This document shows positions 8,554-16,456 of a DNA stretch of 64,000 nucleotides, piece by piece. Position 1 is the first letter of the stretch. Each line of letters starts with the position of its first letter. A program made the position numbers and the translations under genes. The notes beneath the pieces are model-generated. The model did no database searches. It had not been told where the DNA came from and saw nothing but the letters and a program-made list of their open reading frames with translations. Source of the DNA: JBHOQS01 sp042408875 (GTDB lineage: Bacteria; Chloroflexota; UBA11872; JBHOQS01). The stretch is from the NCBI GenBank assembly GCA_042408875.1, contig JBHOQS010000023.1, positions 248,001-312,000 of the forward strand. Reading direction: 5' to 3'.

Positions 8554-9609
8554 CTACACAGCCACGCCTTGGAGCTGGAGCTCCTCGGCGCGGTGGCAGG
8601 AGACCAGACGGCCCGGCTGCACCTCACGCAAGGGCGGCGTTTCAACCCGGCAGCGCTCAACAGCATACGGGCAGCGCGGATGGAAGTAGCACCCGCTCGG
8701 CGGATTGGCCGGACTGGCCACCTCGCCCTTGAGAATAATCTGCTTGCCGCGGTAGCGCGGATGTGGCTTCGGCACTGCCCCCAGCAGCGCTTCGGTATAA
8801 GGATGCAGCGGCTGGTGAAAGACCTGCTCGGTCTCCCCGACCTCGACCAGCTTACCGACATACATGACCGCCACGCGGTCGCTGATATGCTCGACCACGC
8901 TCAGATCGTGCGCCACGAACAGGTAGGTCAGGTGGAACTGCTCTTGCAGGTCCTGCAACAGGTTCAGGATCTGCGCCTGGATCGAGACGTCCAGCGCCGA
9001 CACTGGCTCGTCGCAGACCACGAGTTGAGGGTGCAGCGCCAGGGCGCGAGCGATGCCAATGCGCTGGCGCTGGCCTCCGCTGAAGGCATGCGGATAGCGC
9101 ACCATATATTCAGGGCGCAGCCCCACTACGCGCAGCAGCTCGGCCACGCGGTCCCGGAGCTCTGAGCCCTTCGCCACGCCGTGCACCAGGAGCGGCTCAC
9201 CGACGATCTGGAGGAGCGTCATGCGCGGGTTTAACGACGAGTACGGGTCCTGGAAGATCATCTGCACGTTGCGCCGCACCTGCTTCATCTGTTTCTTATC
9301 GAGCGAGGGGATATTCACCCAGCCCAGGTGCGGATCGTTAAAAAGAATCTCCCCCGCTGTGGGTTCATACCCGCGCATGATCAGACGGGCAGTGGTCGTC
9401 TTCCCGCAACCGCTCTCGCCCACCAGGCCCAGCGTCTCGCCCCGGCGGATGCGAAAGCTCACGCCATCTACGGCACGCACCTGGCCCACGATGCGGCCGA
9501 AGAAGCCCTTCTTAATCGGAAAGTATTTCTTCAGATCTTTCACAACCAGGAGTTCATCGTTCGGCCGGGCCGTGGCAGCAGGCTGCACGGCTTCGGTCTG
9601 GACGGTCAT
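8554..9609 (-). CDS. oppF: Oligopeptide ABC transporter ATP-binding protein, OppF/DppF type
   Basis: This is the second ATPase of the importer, 351 residues. Walker A is GLVGESGCGKTTTARL near residue 62, the signature is FSGGQRQRIGIARAL near 165, and Walker B is QLVVCDEPVSALDVS near 185. After the H-loop comes the oligopeptide/dipeptide C-terminal extension with CYFHPRCPYAVERC and a later Cys, a four-cysteine pattern seen in this family. It overlaps the upstream oppD stop by four bases (ATGA), which implies translational coupling. It powers peptide or nickel/oligosaccharide uptake on the inner face of the membrane. Confidence 0.92.
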   Translation of the reverse strand: MTVQTEAVQPAATARPNDELLVVKDLKKYFPIKKGFFGRIVGQVRAVDGVSFRIRRGETLGLVGESGCGKTTTARLIMRGYEPTAGEILFNDPHLGWVNIPSLDKKQMKQVRRNVQMIFQDPYSSLNPRMTLLQIVGEPLLVHGVAKGSELRDRVAELLRVVGLRPEYMVRYPHAFSGGQRQRIGIARALALHPQLVVCDEPVSALDVSIQAQILNLLQDLQEQFHLTYLFVAHDLSVVEHISDRVAVMYVGKLVEVGETEQVFHQPLHPYTEALLGAVPKPHPRYRGKQIILKGEVASPANPPSGCYFHPRCPYAVERCRVETPPLREVQPGRLVSCHRAEELQLQGVAV

Positions 9610-10664
9610 TTGTCGAGCTCCATGGCACGGCTACAACGCGCCCAGTGGTTCACTCCCACCTGGAGGTACGGTGGTTCATCACAGATGCCTTGTTTGTAAA
9701 AGGGACAGCGCGTGTGGAAGGCGCAGCCAGGCGGGACCGAGAAGGGGTCCGGCACCATGCCCTCAATGGCTTCGAGCCGGGTGCGCGATTTCCTGCCCAG
9801 CTTGGGGATCGAGCGCAGCAAGGCCCGCGTGTAGGGATGCCGCGGGTTATCGAATAGCTCCTCGACCGGCGCCTGCTCGACCTCCTTACCCAGGTACATC
9901 ACCACGACGTCATCGGCCATCTCGGCGATGACGCCCAGGTTGTGTGTGATGATCATGATCGCCATGCCGAAGTCGCGCTGGAGCTCCCGCATGAGCGCCA
10001 GGATCTGCGCCTCCGTGGTCACGTCCAGCGCTGTGGTCGGCTCATCGGCAATGAGCAGGCTTGGCCGGCATGAGAGGGCAATCGCGATGACGGCTCGCTG
10101 GCGCATGCCGCCGCTGAGCTGGTGCGGATAGCGATCGATCACCTGCTCCGGCTGGGGTAGGCCAACGCGGGCAAGCATGTCAATGGCACGCGCCCGCGCC
10201 TCCCGCTTGTTAACTTTCTGGTGCAGCATGATCACTTCGCAGATCTGGTGGCCGATGGTATGCACCGGACTCAAACTCGCCATCGGCTCCTGGAAGATAT
10301 AGGCGATCTCATTGCCGCGGATCGAGCGGATCTCCTCGCCCGTCGGATCAAGCTTGGTCAGGTCGATCTGCTCGGTGATCGTGCTGCCATCGCGGCGCCG
10401 GCGACGGTAGTAGATGATCTCTCCACCGACGATCTTGCCGGGCCGCGGCACGATGCGCAGGATCGACTGCGCAGTGACGCTCTTGCCGCAGCCCGACTCC
10501 CCCACGATGCCGAGCGTGCGGCCGCGGAACACCTCAAAGCTGACGCCGTCCACTGCGCGGACAGTACCTTCATCGAGGAAGAAGTAGGTTTTCAGGTCTC
10601 GCACCTCGAGCAGCAGGTCCGGCGAGGTGCTGCGTGTCGCATGTGCCATTGTGCTACCGTCCAT
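9606..10664 (-). CDS. oppD: Oligopeptide ABC transporter ATP-binding protein, OppD/DppD type
   Basis: This is the first ATPase of the importer, about 350 residues. It has Walker A GIVGESGCGKSVTAQS, signature QLSGGMRQRAVIAIAL, and Walker B LLIADEPTTALDV, then the family C-terminal segment CAFHTRCPFYKQGIC. The N-terminus is ambiguous. One ATG lies inside the last copy of a 13-bp tandem repeat (giving MDGST), and a second ATG five codons later (MAHATRS) fits the family equally well. The repeat fills the short gap after oppC, so it is part of this gene's translation start region. The stop codon overlaps the oppF start. Confidence 0.92.
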   Translation of the reverse strand: MDGSTMAHATRSTSPDLLLEVRDLKTYFFLDEGTVRAVDGVSFEVFRGRTLGIVGESGCGKSVTAQSILRIVPRPGKIVGGEIIYYRRRRRDGSTITEQIDLTKLDPTGEEIRSIRGNEIAYIFQEPMASLSPVHTIGHQICEVIMLHQKVNKREARARAIDMLARVGLPQPEQVIDRYPHQLSGGMRQRAVIAIALSCRPSLLIADEPTTALDVTTEAQILALMRELQRDFGMAIMIITHNLGVIAEMADDVVVMYLGKEVEQAPVEELFDNPRHPYTRALLRSIPKLGRKSRTRLEAIEGMVPDPFSVPPGCAFHTRCPFYKQGICDEPPYLQVGVNHWARCSRAMELDK

Positions 10665-10716
10665 CGCTACCGTCTATCGCTACCGTCCATCGCTACCGTC
10701 CATCGCTACCGTCCAT
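10654..10716. repeat. 13-bp tandem repeat, five copies, at the oppC/oppD junction
   Basis: The unit ctaccgtccatcg occurs at 10654, 10667 (one base changed: tctatcg), 10680 and 10693, with a fifth partial copy at 10706. On the coding strand each unit reads CGATGGACGGTAG. The copy nearest oppC supplies its stop codon TAG, and the copy nearest oppD supplies a possible start ATG. Because 13 is not a multiple of three, each copy changes frame. Confidence 0.93.
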
Positions 10717-11869
10717 ATGGATCTGCTGCGTCGCGCAGGCCATCACCCATGAAGTTGAACGCCAGGATCACGATCACCACCGCAGCGCCGGGCAGCAGCA
10801 GCCAGGGGGAGAAGGCGACGGTCTGCACGTTCTGCGCTTCTTGCAGCAGCACGCCCCAGCTAATCACTGGCGGGCGCAGCCCCAAGCCCAGAAAGCTCAG
10901 GGCAGTCTCACTCAGGATCATGTTCGGGATCGCCAGGGTGATCGAGGCGATGATATGGCTGAGGAAACTCGGCACCATATGCCGGAAGATGATGCGCGCC
11001 TCGCTGCACCCGCAGAAACGCGCCGCCATGACGAAGTCCTCCTCGCGCAGGGAGAGGAAGCGGCCGCGCACCACCCGCGCCAGGCCGGTCCATCCGAGGA
11101 GCGACAGGATGACCGTGATCCCGAAGTACACGTACTCTGGCGGCCACTTGGGCGGCAGCGCCGCCGCCAGCGCCATCCACAACGGGATCGTCGGCAGCGT
11201 GCGAATAAATTCGATCACCCGCTGGATGATGTTATCGACCATGCCGCCGTAGTAGCCGGAGATGCCGCCCAGGATGATGCCGAAGATCAGGCTCAGGGCC
11301 ACGCCGACTAGGCCGATCGAGAGCGAGATGCGCGCCCCATAGACGATGCGGGAGAGCATGTCACGACCCAGTCGGTCCGAGCCGAGCAGGAAGAACGGCA
11401 CCTCGCGTGCATCCGGGCCGAGACCGATCAGATGGCGGTCCATTTCCCAGATGCCCCACAGCTTGTAGCGGTCCCCCTGGACGAAGAAGTAGATCGGATA
11501 CCACTGCGAATGGTCGGGAGTATAGGTAATGCGCAGCGTCTCGGGATCGCGGGTGGGGATCAGCCCGTACACGCCCGGCCACCACGTAAAGTTGCCATTG
11601 TGGTCGAAGAAACTGATCCCCTGCGGCGGGGCGTAGCGGTAGCTTGACGACAGCTTGTCCGGATCCGCCGGAGCGACGAACTCGCAGAACAGCGCGATGA
11701 AGTAGAAGAAGGCCACGATCACCGTGCTGACGACGGCCAGGCGGTGCTTGCGAAAGCGCCACCACATTAGCCGCCACTGCGAGGCTACGTAAACTTTCGA
11801 TTCGCCGGTCAACTCGGCGCCCGCCGGCTTGGCGACCGGCAGCGCCGGTGCGGTGGACTGCGCGCTCAT
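10706..11869 (-). CDS. oppC: Oligopeptide ABC transporter permease, OppC/DppC type
   Basis: The protein is 387 residues, longer than the usual 300 because of a periplasmic insertion of about 80 residues (about 60-160) after the first membrane helix. The first helix is near residues 41-63. The permease core has four to five further helices, and the ABC contact loop lies around EEDFVMAARFCGCSEARIIFRHMVP near residues 270-295, containing the EAA-type pattern. The C-terminus FNFMGDGLRDAADP is typical of OppC. The stop codon lies in the first copy of the 13-bp repeat. It is the third gene of the importer operon. Confidence 0.92.
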   Translation of the reverse strand: MSAQSTAPALPVAKPAGAELTGESKVYVASQWRLMWWRFRKHRLAVVSTVIVAFFYFIALFCEFVAPADPDKLSSSYRYAPPQGISFFDHNGNFTWWPGVYGLIPTRDPETLRITYTPDHSQWYPIYFFVQGDRYKLWGIWEMDRHLIGLGPDAREVPFFLLGSDRLGRDMLSRIVYGARISLSIGLVGVALSLIFGIILGGISGYYGGMVDNIIQRVIEFIRTLPTIPLWMALAAALPPKWPPEYVYFGITVILSLLGWTGLARVVRGRFLSLREEDFVMAARFCGCSEARIIFRHMVPSFLSHIIASITLAIPNMILSETALSFLGLGLRPPVISWGVLLQEAQNVQTVAFSPWLLLPGAAVVIVILAFNFMGDGLRDAADPYGR

Positions 11870-12000
11870 GTTGCCTCACTCACCGATTACAGGTCAGGGC
11901 TGGAGCACGGCCGCTTCGTGTGTATACATATAACTGCATCTAAATTAACAATCTTAATAATGATTAAGATATATGCGAATGAGCATTATGTCCACAATAC
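11870..12000. promoter_or_regulatory. AT-rich segment with perfect dyad between oppB and oppC
   Basis: The 80 bases at about 11920-12000 are strongly AT-rich inside an otherwise GC-rich operon. They contain a perfect inverted repeat, ATCTTAAT / ATTAAGAT, at 11951-11958 and 11963-11970 with a four-base loop. It could be an operator, an RNA hairpin adjusting oppB/oppC ratios, or part of an internal promoter. No U-tract follows it on the minus strand, so a simple terminator is unlikely. Confidence 0.5.
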
Positions 12001-12987
12001 TTACTCAAAGCGGATGCGCGGATCCAGCCAGGCCAGCAGGAGATCCGAAATAAGCGTCCCGATAATCGTCAGGGTGCCGAGCAGCAGGATAAACGCGCCG
12101 GCCAGGTACATATCCTGGGATTGCAGCGCTCGCAAGAGCAGCGGCCCGGCAGTCGGCAGGCTGAGCACAACAGAGATAATGGTGCCGCCGTTGACCAGGC
12201 CCGGCAGCGCCCAGCCGGCGGTGCTGACGAAGGGATTGAGCGCCACCCGCACCGGATACTCCAGGATCAGCCGCCACTCGGGCAGGCCGCGGGCGCGCGC
12301 CGAGTTCACATACGGTTTATGGAGCTCATCGAGCAGGTTGGCCCGCATCGTACGGATCAGCCCGGCAGTCCCTTCCATCCCCAGGATGATCATCGGGATC
12401 CATAGATGCTGGATCATGTCGGCGACCTTGGCCATGCTCCACGGCGCATTGCGGTACTGCTCCGAGAACAGCCCGCCCACGTCCTGACCGAAGTACGCGA
12501 AGGCGACCCACATCAGCACCAGCGCCAGCATGAAGCCGGGGATACCCAGGCCCACGAAGCCGATCGCCGTGAACAGGTAATCGAGCTTCGAGTATTGGTG
12601 CGTCGCCGAGTAAATGCCGATCGGAATAGCCAGCAGCCAGGTAAACAGCAGCGTCGAGGTGGTCAGCACCAGGGTCAGCCCCATCCGCTCCCAGATAAGC
12701 TGTGAGACCGGCATCTTCCACTCGAGCGAGAGGCCGAAGTCGCCGCGCAGTAGAATGCCGCTGATCCACTTGAAATACTGCACGTAGACCGGCTGGTTCA
12801 GCCCGTACGCCTCCTGCAGGGCCCGAAGCTGTTCATCGCTAATCCGTTCGCCCATCTGCGCGAGGACCGCGGCATAGTTGGTGAGAAAATCGCCTGGAGG
12901 GAGCTGGATGAGAATAAACGCCACAAGCGACGTGACAAAGAGCGTCGGGATCGTCAGCAGCAGCCGCCGGATGACGTAGTGGAACAT
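12001..12987 (-). CDS. oppB: Oligopeptide ABC transporter permease, OppB/DppB type
   Basis: This 328-residue inner-membrane permease starts with MFHYVIRRLLLTIPTLFVTSLVAF, the typical OppB first helix. It has about six helices, and the ABC contact loop ARARGLPEWRLILEYPVR is near residues 240-257. A strong GAGGAG site precedes the ATG. The conserved C-terminus LLAWLDPRIRFE is present. It lies between the binding-protein gene and the AT-rich gap before oppC, so the operon order is binding protein, oppB, oppC, oppD, oppF. Confidence 0.93.
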   Translation of the reverse strand: MFHYVIRRLLLTIPTLFVTSLVAFILIQLPPGDFLTNYAAVLAQMGERISDEQLRALQEAYGLNQPVYVQYFKWISGILLRGDFGLSLEWKMPVSQLIWERMGLTLVLTTSTLLFTWLLAIPIGIYSATHQYSKLDYLFTAIGFVGLGIPGFMLALVLMWVAFAYFGQDVGGLFSEQYRNAPWSMAKVADMIQHLWIPMIILGMEGTAGLIRTMRANLLDELHKPYVNSARARGLPEWRLILEYPVRVALNPFVSTAGWALPGLVNGGTIISVVLSLPTAGPLLLRALQSQDMYLAGAFILLLGTLTIIGTLISDLLLAWLDPRIRFE

Positions 12988-13095
12988 GCGCTCCTCAAAC
13001 TAGGCCTCCTCCCTCCGGCACCTGGCTGATGGCGCACCGGAGGGAGGAGACGCGGTGCGAAGATATCGTCGGCCGGCGAGCGCCGGTCAAGCGTA

Positions 13096-15174
13096 TCAAC
13101 GCTTGATGATGAAGAACTGCTGTGGATTGATCAAACCATAGTCGCGCAGCGTATCGTCGGCGATGTAGCCCTCGCCCACGTTCTTGAAATTGTTGGAGAC
13201 AATCATCGGGGCCACCTTCTCGCCCACTACGCCGATGGCCCAGGGATGCTTCTTATGGATGTTCAGGATCTCCTGGAAGAGCGCGTTCCGCCTGGCCTCG
13301 TCCGGCTCGACCTGGACCCGGTCCCAGAGCTGCCAGATCTGGCGGATAGGATGGTTGGCCGGCGGCTCCTCCCGCTTGTACGGCGAATTAGCATACCAGT
13401 GGCCGTACGTCGGCGCCCACGGGCCGTCGTCGATGGTGCCGAGCCAGCGACCGGGGTCGGCCTTCACCACGGAGCAGCGGTCGAAGCCCCAGAAGCCGAT
13501 CTCGATCTCGCCGTTATGCACGTGCTGCTCGTAGAGCGTGCGCTCGACGTACCGCACCGTGGTCCTGACTCCGATGGCGTTCCAGTACTTCTTCACCAGC
13601 TCATGCGCATCGTTCTCCGGCGAACCAGGGCCGCTGGTGTGCTCGATGGTCACCTCGAGGACCTTGCCGTCCGGCCGCCGGCGCGTGCCATCCGGGTTCC
13701 TGGTCAGGCCAAGCTTATCGAGGAGCTCGTTCGCCTTCTGCGGGTTGTACTCGGTCCAGACCTTCTCTAACTCCGGATCGTACTCCGGCGAGCCTGGCAC
13801 CGGCGAGGCTTGGCGTGGCTTGCCCAGGCCGTTCCACACCAGATCATTGATCTCCTGCCGGTTGATAGCGATGGAGAGCGCCTGGCGGAACTCCGGCGTA
13901 TCAAAGAGCTGTGCCAGCACTGGGTCGGGGCAGTTAATGTTCGGGAAGTAAGCATCGGTGCTGGCAGCACGCCACTTGAACACCTTATAGCCGCCCTTGC
14001 TTTCGTTCTCTTTGTAGAAGGTATAGGCGCCGGTGCTCATGTGGCGCATCTGCATGTCGATCCTCCCGCCGGCCACCCACAGCTTGAGCACCTCATCGTT
14101 GTCAAAGAAGGAGTGCTCGATCGTGTCGATGTAGGGGAGCTGGTTCCCCTCGATATCCACCTGCCAGTAGAACGGGTTACGCTCCATCACCACGGGATCG
14201 GCCGGCGTGGGCTTGGCGATCTTCCAAGGCGTGATCACCGGCAAGTCTGGATTGAGGAACCAGAAGGCGATGGGGCCCTGCATATCGCCGGCGGTGCCCC
14301 ACAGGGCATCCCAGTTCGCCAGCTTTCTGTCGGCGGCAAGCTTGCGCAGCTCCTCCACGTTGGTGTACTTGGGATGGAACTTTTTCAGATATGCCGCCGG
14401 CAGGATAAAGGCACCCATGCCGGGCACGCCTGTGCCGCTCTTGGCCACCTGAATCGGCAGCAACGGATTCGGCAGCGGATACTTGAGCTTAAATGTATAT
14501 TTATCGACGATGTTGAGCTGGGCTACCTGAGTCTCGTTGCCAACCCGCTGGCGGAGCACCGCAGTCGGGTTGGGCACGATCTCTTTGTAGAGCTGCACAT
14601 CTTCGTACCAGAAGCGCACATCCTCAGTGGTCACCTCGGTTCCGTCGGACCACTTCAGCCCCTTACGCAGATAGAAGGTAAACTCCGAACCGTCAGCACT
14701 CTGTTCCCACTTCTCGACGACGTTGGCGGTCAGCCGGATGGTGTTCGGATCGGGCGCGTCCCACTCGATCGCCTGCTCTTCCAGCAGCTTCGTCGGCCCC
14801 CAGCGGTCCGAGAGCCCCCGATAGGCGCGCCGCCACGTGCCGCCATACTGCCCCACCTGCTCCAGCGGCTTGATCACCCGCGGGTTCTGGGGCAGCCGTT
14901 GCTCCACCGGCGGCAGCTTGCCCTGCCGCACCAGCTCTGCCAGCTGTGGCGCCTCCTTGAACTTGGTGGGCATCGGCAGCTGTTCGGCCCCCGACTGTCC
15001 CTGGGACACGGAGACCTGCCCGGATGCACCCGGCCCGGTGCTTGGACCCGCGCCACCGCCCATGGCCCCCGGCCCGCGCGGACGAGCCGGCCCGCAGGCA
15101 GCTACTCCACCAGCAGCTGCGGCCATGGCACAGGCGCGAAGAAAGCGGCGACGTGCAGATTTCAATGTCACCAC
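13096..15174 (-). CDS. oppA: Oligopeptide ABC transporter substrate-binding lipoprotein (family 5)
   Basis: This 692-residue protein is the extracellular binding component. The N-terminus has twin arginines (ARRRFLRA), a hydrophobic stretch and a lipobox ending GVAAC at about residue 27, followed by a Gly/Pro/Ser-rich linker of about 40 residues. The body has family-5 hallmarks: an ADGSEFTFYLRKGLKWSDGT segment, a region of TTEDVRFWYED, and a later QALSIAINRQEIND. It is longer than E. coli OppA (about 540), as in many large lipoprotein relatives; these can bind peptides or oligosaccharides. The start is GTG with GAGGTG upstream. It is first in the operon, behind the promoter at 15295-15324. 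Confidence 0.9.
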   Translation of the reverse strand: MVTLKSARRRFLRACAMAAAAGGVAACGPARPRGPGAMGGGAGPSTGPGASGQVSVSQGQSGAEQLPMPTKFKEAPQLAELVRQGKLPPVEQRLPQNPRVIKPLEQVGQYGGTWRRAYRGLSDRWGPTKLLEEQAIEWDAPDPNTIRLTANVVEKWEQSADGSEFTFYLRKGLKWSDGTEVTTEDVRFWYEDVQLYKEIVPNPTAVLRQRVGNETQVAQLNIVDKYTFKLKYPLPNPLLPIQVAKSGTGVPGMGAFILPAAYLKKFHPKYTNVEELRKLAADRKLANWDALWGTAGDMQGPIAFWFLNPDLPVITPWKIAKPTPADPVVMERNPFYWQVDIEGNQLPYIDTIEHSFFDNDEVLKLWVAGGRIDMQMRHMSTGAYTFYKENESKGGYKVFKWRAASTDAYFPNINCPDPVLAQLFDTPEFRQALSIAINRQEINDLVWNGLGKPRQASPVPGSPEYDPELEKVWTEYNPQKANELLDKLGLTRNPDGTRRRPDGKVLEVTIEHTSGPGSPENDAHELVKKYWNAIGVRTTVRYVERTLYEQHVHNGEIEIGFWGFDRCSVVKADPGRWLGTIDDGPWAPTYGHWYANSPYKREEPPANHPIRQIWQLWDRVQVEPDEARRNALFQEILNIHKKHPWAIGVVGEKVAPMIVSNNFKNVGEGYIADDTLRDYGLINPQQFFIIKR

Positions 15175-15294
15175 AGCTTCACCTCGTCGTGCGAACCTAC
15201 TAGATCAATACACACGTGCTTGCCACGCAGCACAGGGCAGGCCATGCCGGCACGTGATCACGCGCCAGGGCCCGCCGGGGGCAGAAGTGCTCTG

Positions 15295-15324
15295 ACTATA
15301 GCACAGAACACCTAGGTACTTCAA
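15295..15324 (-). promoter_or_regulatory. Promoter of the oligopeptide transporter operon
   Basis: On the minus strand TTGAAG (15319-15324) and TATAGT (15295-15300) are separated by 18 bases, and the -10 is preceded by GTGC. The same 18-base spacing and TGC extension occur in the tRNA promoter of this window. It lies about 120 bases upstream of the binding-protein start. The remaining gap to the PsbP-like gene shows nothing else. Confidence 0.6.
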
Positions 15325-15452
15325 GCCAGCACCGGCTTCCCGGCTACAATTTCTCTAAAAGAATACTGAAAGCCCCTTCGAAGGCTCCTTTGTGCTAGGC
15401 TTCCTGCGTGCGGCCAGCGCGTAGACAGGAGGCTGTCGAACCGGAGGTGCAC

Positions 15453-16022
15453 GTGGCTGGAGTTCCAGAGCGCCCGACCTTCACCGGGCTGGTGGTCTAT
15501 CGTGACCTGACCTACCGCTTCTCTTTCTTCTACCCTGAGGGCTGGCACCAGTTTGAACTCCAGGTCGAGGGCGGCCACGGCGTCGCCTTCTCGCCGTCGC
15601 CCGACAACATCACCACCAGCTTCTCGGTCGAGGCCAGAGACCTCGGCACGCCTGTGACGGAAGCCGACCTTCCGGAGCTCCGGCGAGGCTGGCGCGCCGG
15701 CCTGCGCCGCTTGCCCCATGTGACGCTCGAGCATCAGGAGGACTACGCGATCGGCGGCCTGGTTGGGTTAGAAGCGCGCTACACCTTCCGCGACGGTGAG
15801 ACTGAGCGCAAGCGCTGGGTGCGCCTGCTGTACCAGGGGTCGACCCAGGTGCGGCTCGTGGCTCAAGGCGCTACCATCGAGGCGTTCGACTACTGGCTGC
15901 CGATGTTCACCCAGTCGATGCGCACCTTCAAGTTCGGCGACTGGTGGGCCGAGGCCATCGGTAAAGAGTGGCTCCCGTCGCTCCAGGTACCCCAGGAGGA
16001 CACCGAAGACCCGCCCCAGTAA
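15453..16022 (+). CDS. Small protein with PsbP/DcrB-like fold, unknown function
   Basis: Starting at the GTG at 15453, which has GGAGG five bases before it, the protein has 189 residues. The segment YRDLTYRFSFFYPEGWHQFEL (about residues 15-35) resembles the start of the PsbP/DcrB/MOG1-like fold, and alternating beta segments continue through LVGLEARYTF and a C-terminal aromatic stretch ending MRTFKFGDWW. No signal peptide is visible, so it is probably cytoplasmic. No catalytic residues are apparent. It is a lone gene that converges with the zinc-ribbon gene 9 bases away. The fold call is tentative. Confidence 0.7.
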   Translation: MAGVPERPTFTGLVVYRDLTYRFSFFYPEGWHQFELQVEGGHGVAFSPSPDNITTSFSVEARDLGTPVTEADLPELRRGWRAGLRRLPHVTLEHQEDYAIGGLVGLEARYTFRDGETERKRWVRLLYQGSTQVRLVAQGATIEAFDYWLPMFTQSMRTFKFGDWWAEAIGKEWLPSLQVPQEDTEDPPQ

Positions 16023-16031
16023 GCCCCGGCA

Positions 16032-16277
16032 TCATGCGGCATACAGACGCGCCGGCATGGCCTGGGCACGGCGGCGAGAGGCCAGCAGGCTTGCCGGCGC
16101 CTGCGGCGCCGGGGCATCCTGGCGAGCGGGACGCGTCGCGGTGCCCTGCTGGAGGGCAGCTGCGCTCCAGTGCCGCCCGCACTGGAAGCAGACATAATCC
16201 GGCGAATCCTCCCAGGTCATCGCCCGTTCCTGCACCAGATCACCGCCACACCGTGGACAGGCACGCAGCAGCCACAT
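16032..16277 (-). CDS. Small zinc-ribbon protein
   Basis: This 81-residue protein has two CxxC knuckles, CPRCGGDL near residue 7 and CFQCGRHW near residue 29, which should bind one zinc. The second half is Ala/Arg/Pro-rich and low in complexity. I chose the ATG at 16277 because the sequence before it holds GGGAGGTGAT, a close match to the 16S tail. A longer reading to 16346 has no support. Such ribbons are common in stand-alone nucleic-acid-binding or adaptor proteins; no specific role can be given. Confidence 0.65.
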   Translation of the reverse strand: MWLLRACPRCGGDLVQERAMTWEDSPDYVCFQCGRHWSAAALQQGTATRPARQDAPAPQAPASLLASRRRAQAMPARLYAA

Positions 16278-16456
16278 CGTGTCATCACCTCCCGTGCAGG
16301 TACCGGCATCGCCGGCTCTGCTGGTTTCACCAATCCGCGCAAACAATCATCTGCTGCGCGCTGTTTGGCCGGTGCAAGAAGCGCGTCGGAAGAGAGTAAG
16401 AAACGGCACGCTGAGGGGACGTGCCGCTTCGCGCGGCCGGCTGCCCAGGGCGATGC

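Noticed and set aside
11918..12000. Possible replication origin or phage attachment site in the AT-rich dyad
   Set aside because: There are no DnaA boxes, dnaA, parAB or integrase nearby, and the segment is only 80 bases inside an operon.
13810..15315. 501-codon open frame on the plus strand opposite the oligopeptide-binding protein
   Set aside because: It has low-complexity His/Leu/Gly-rich text and no ribosome-binding site; the minus-strand binding protein has clear domains.
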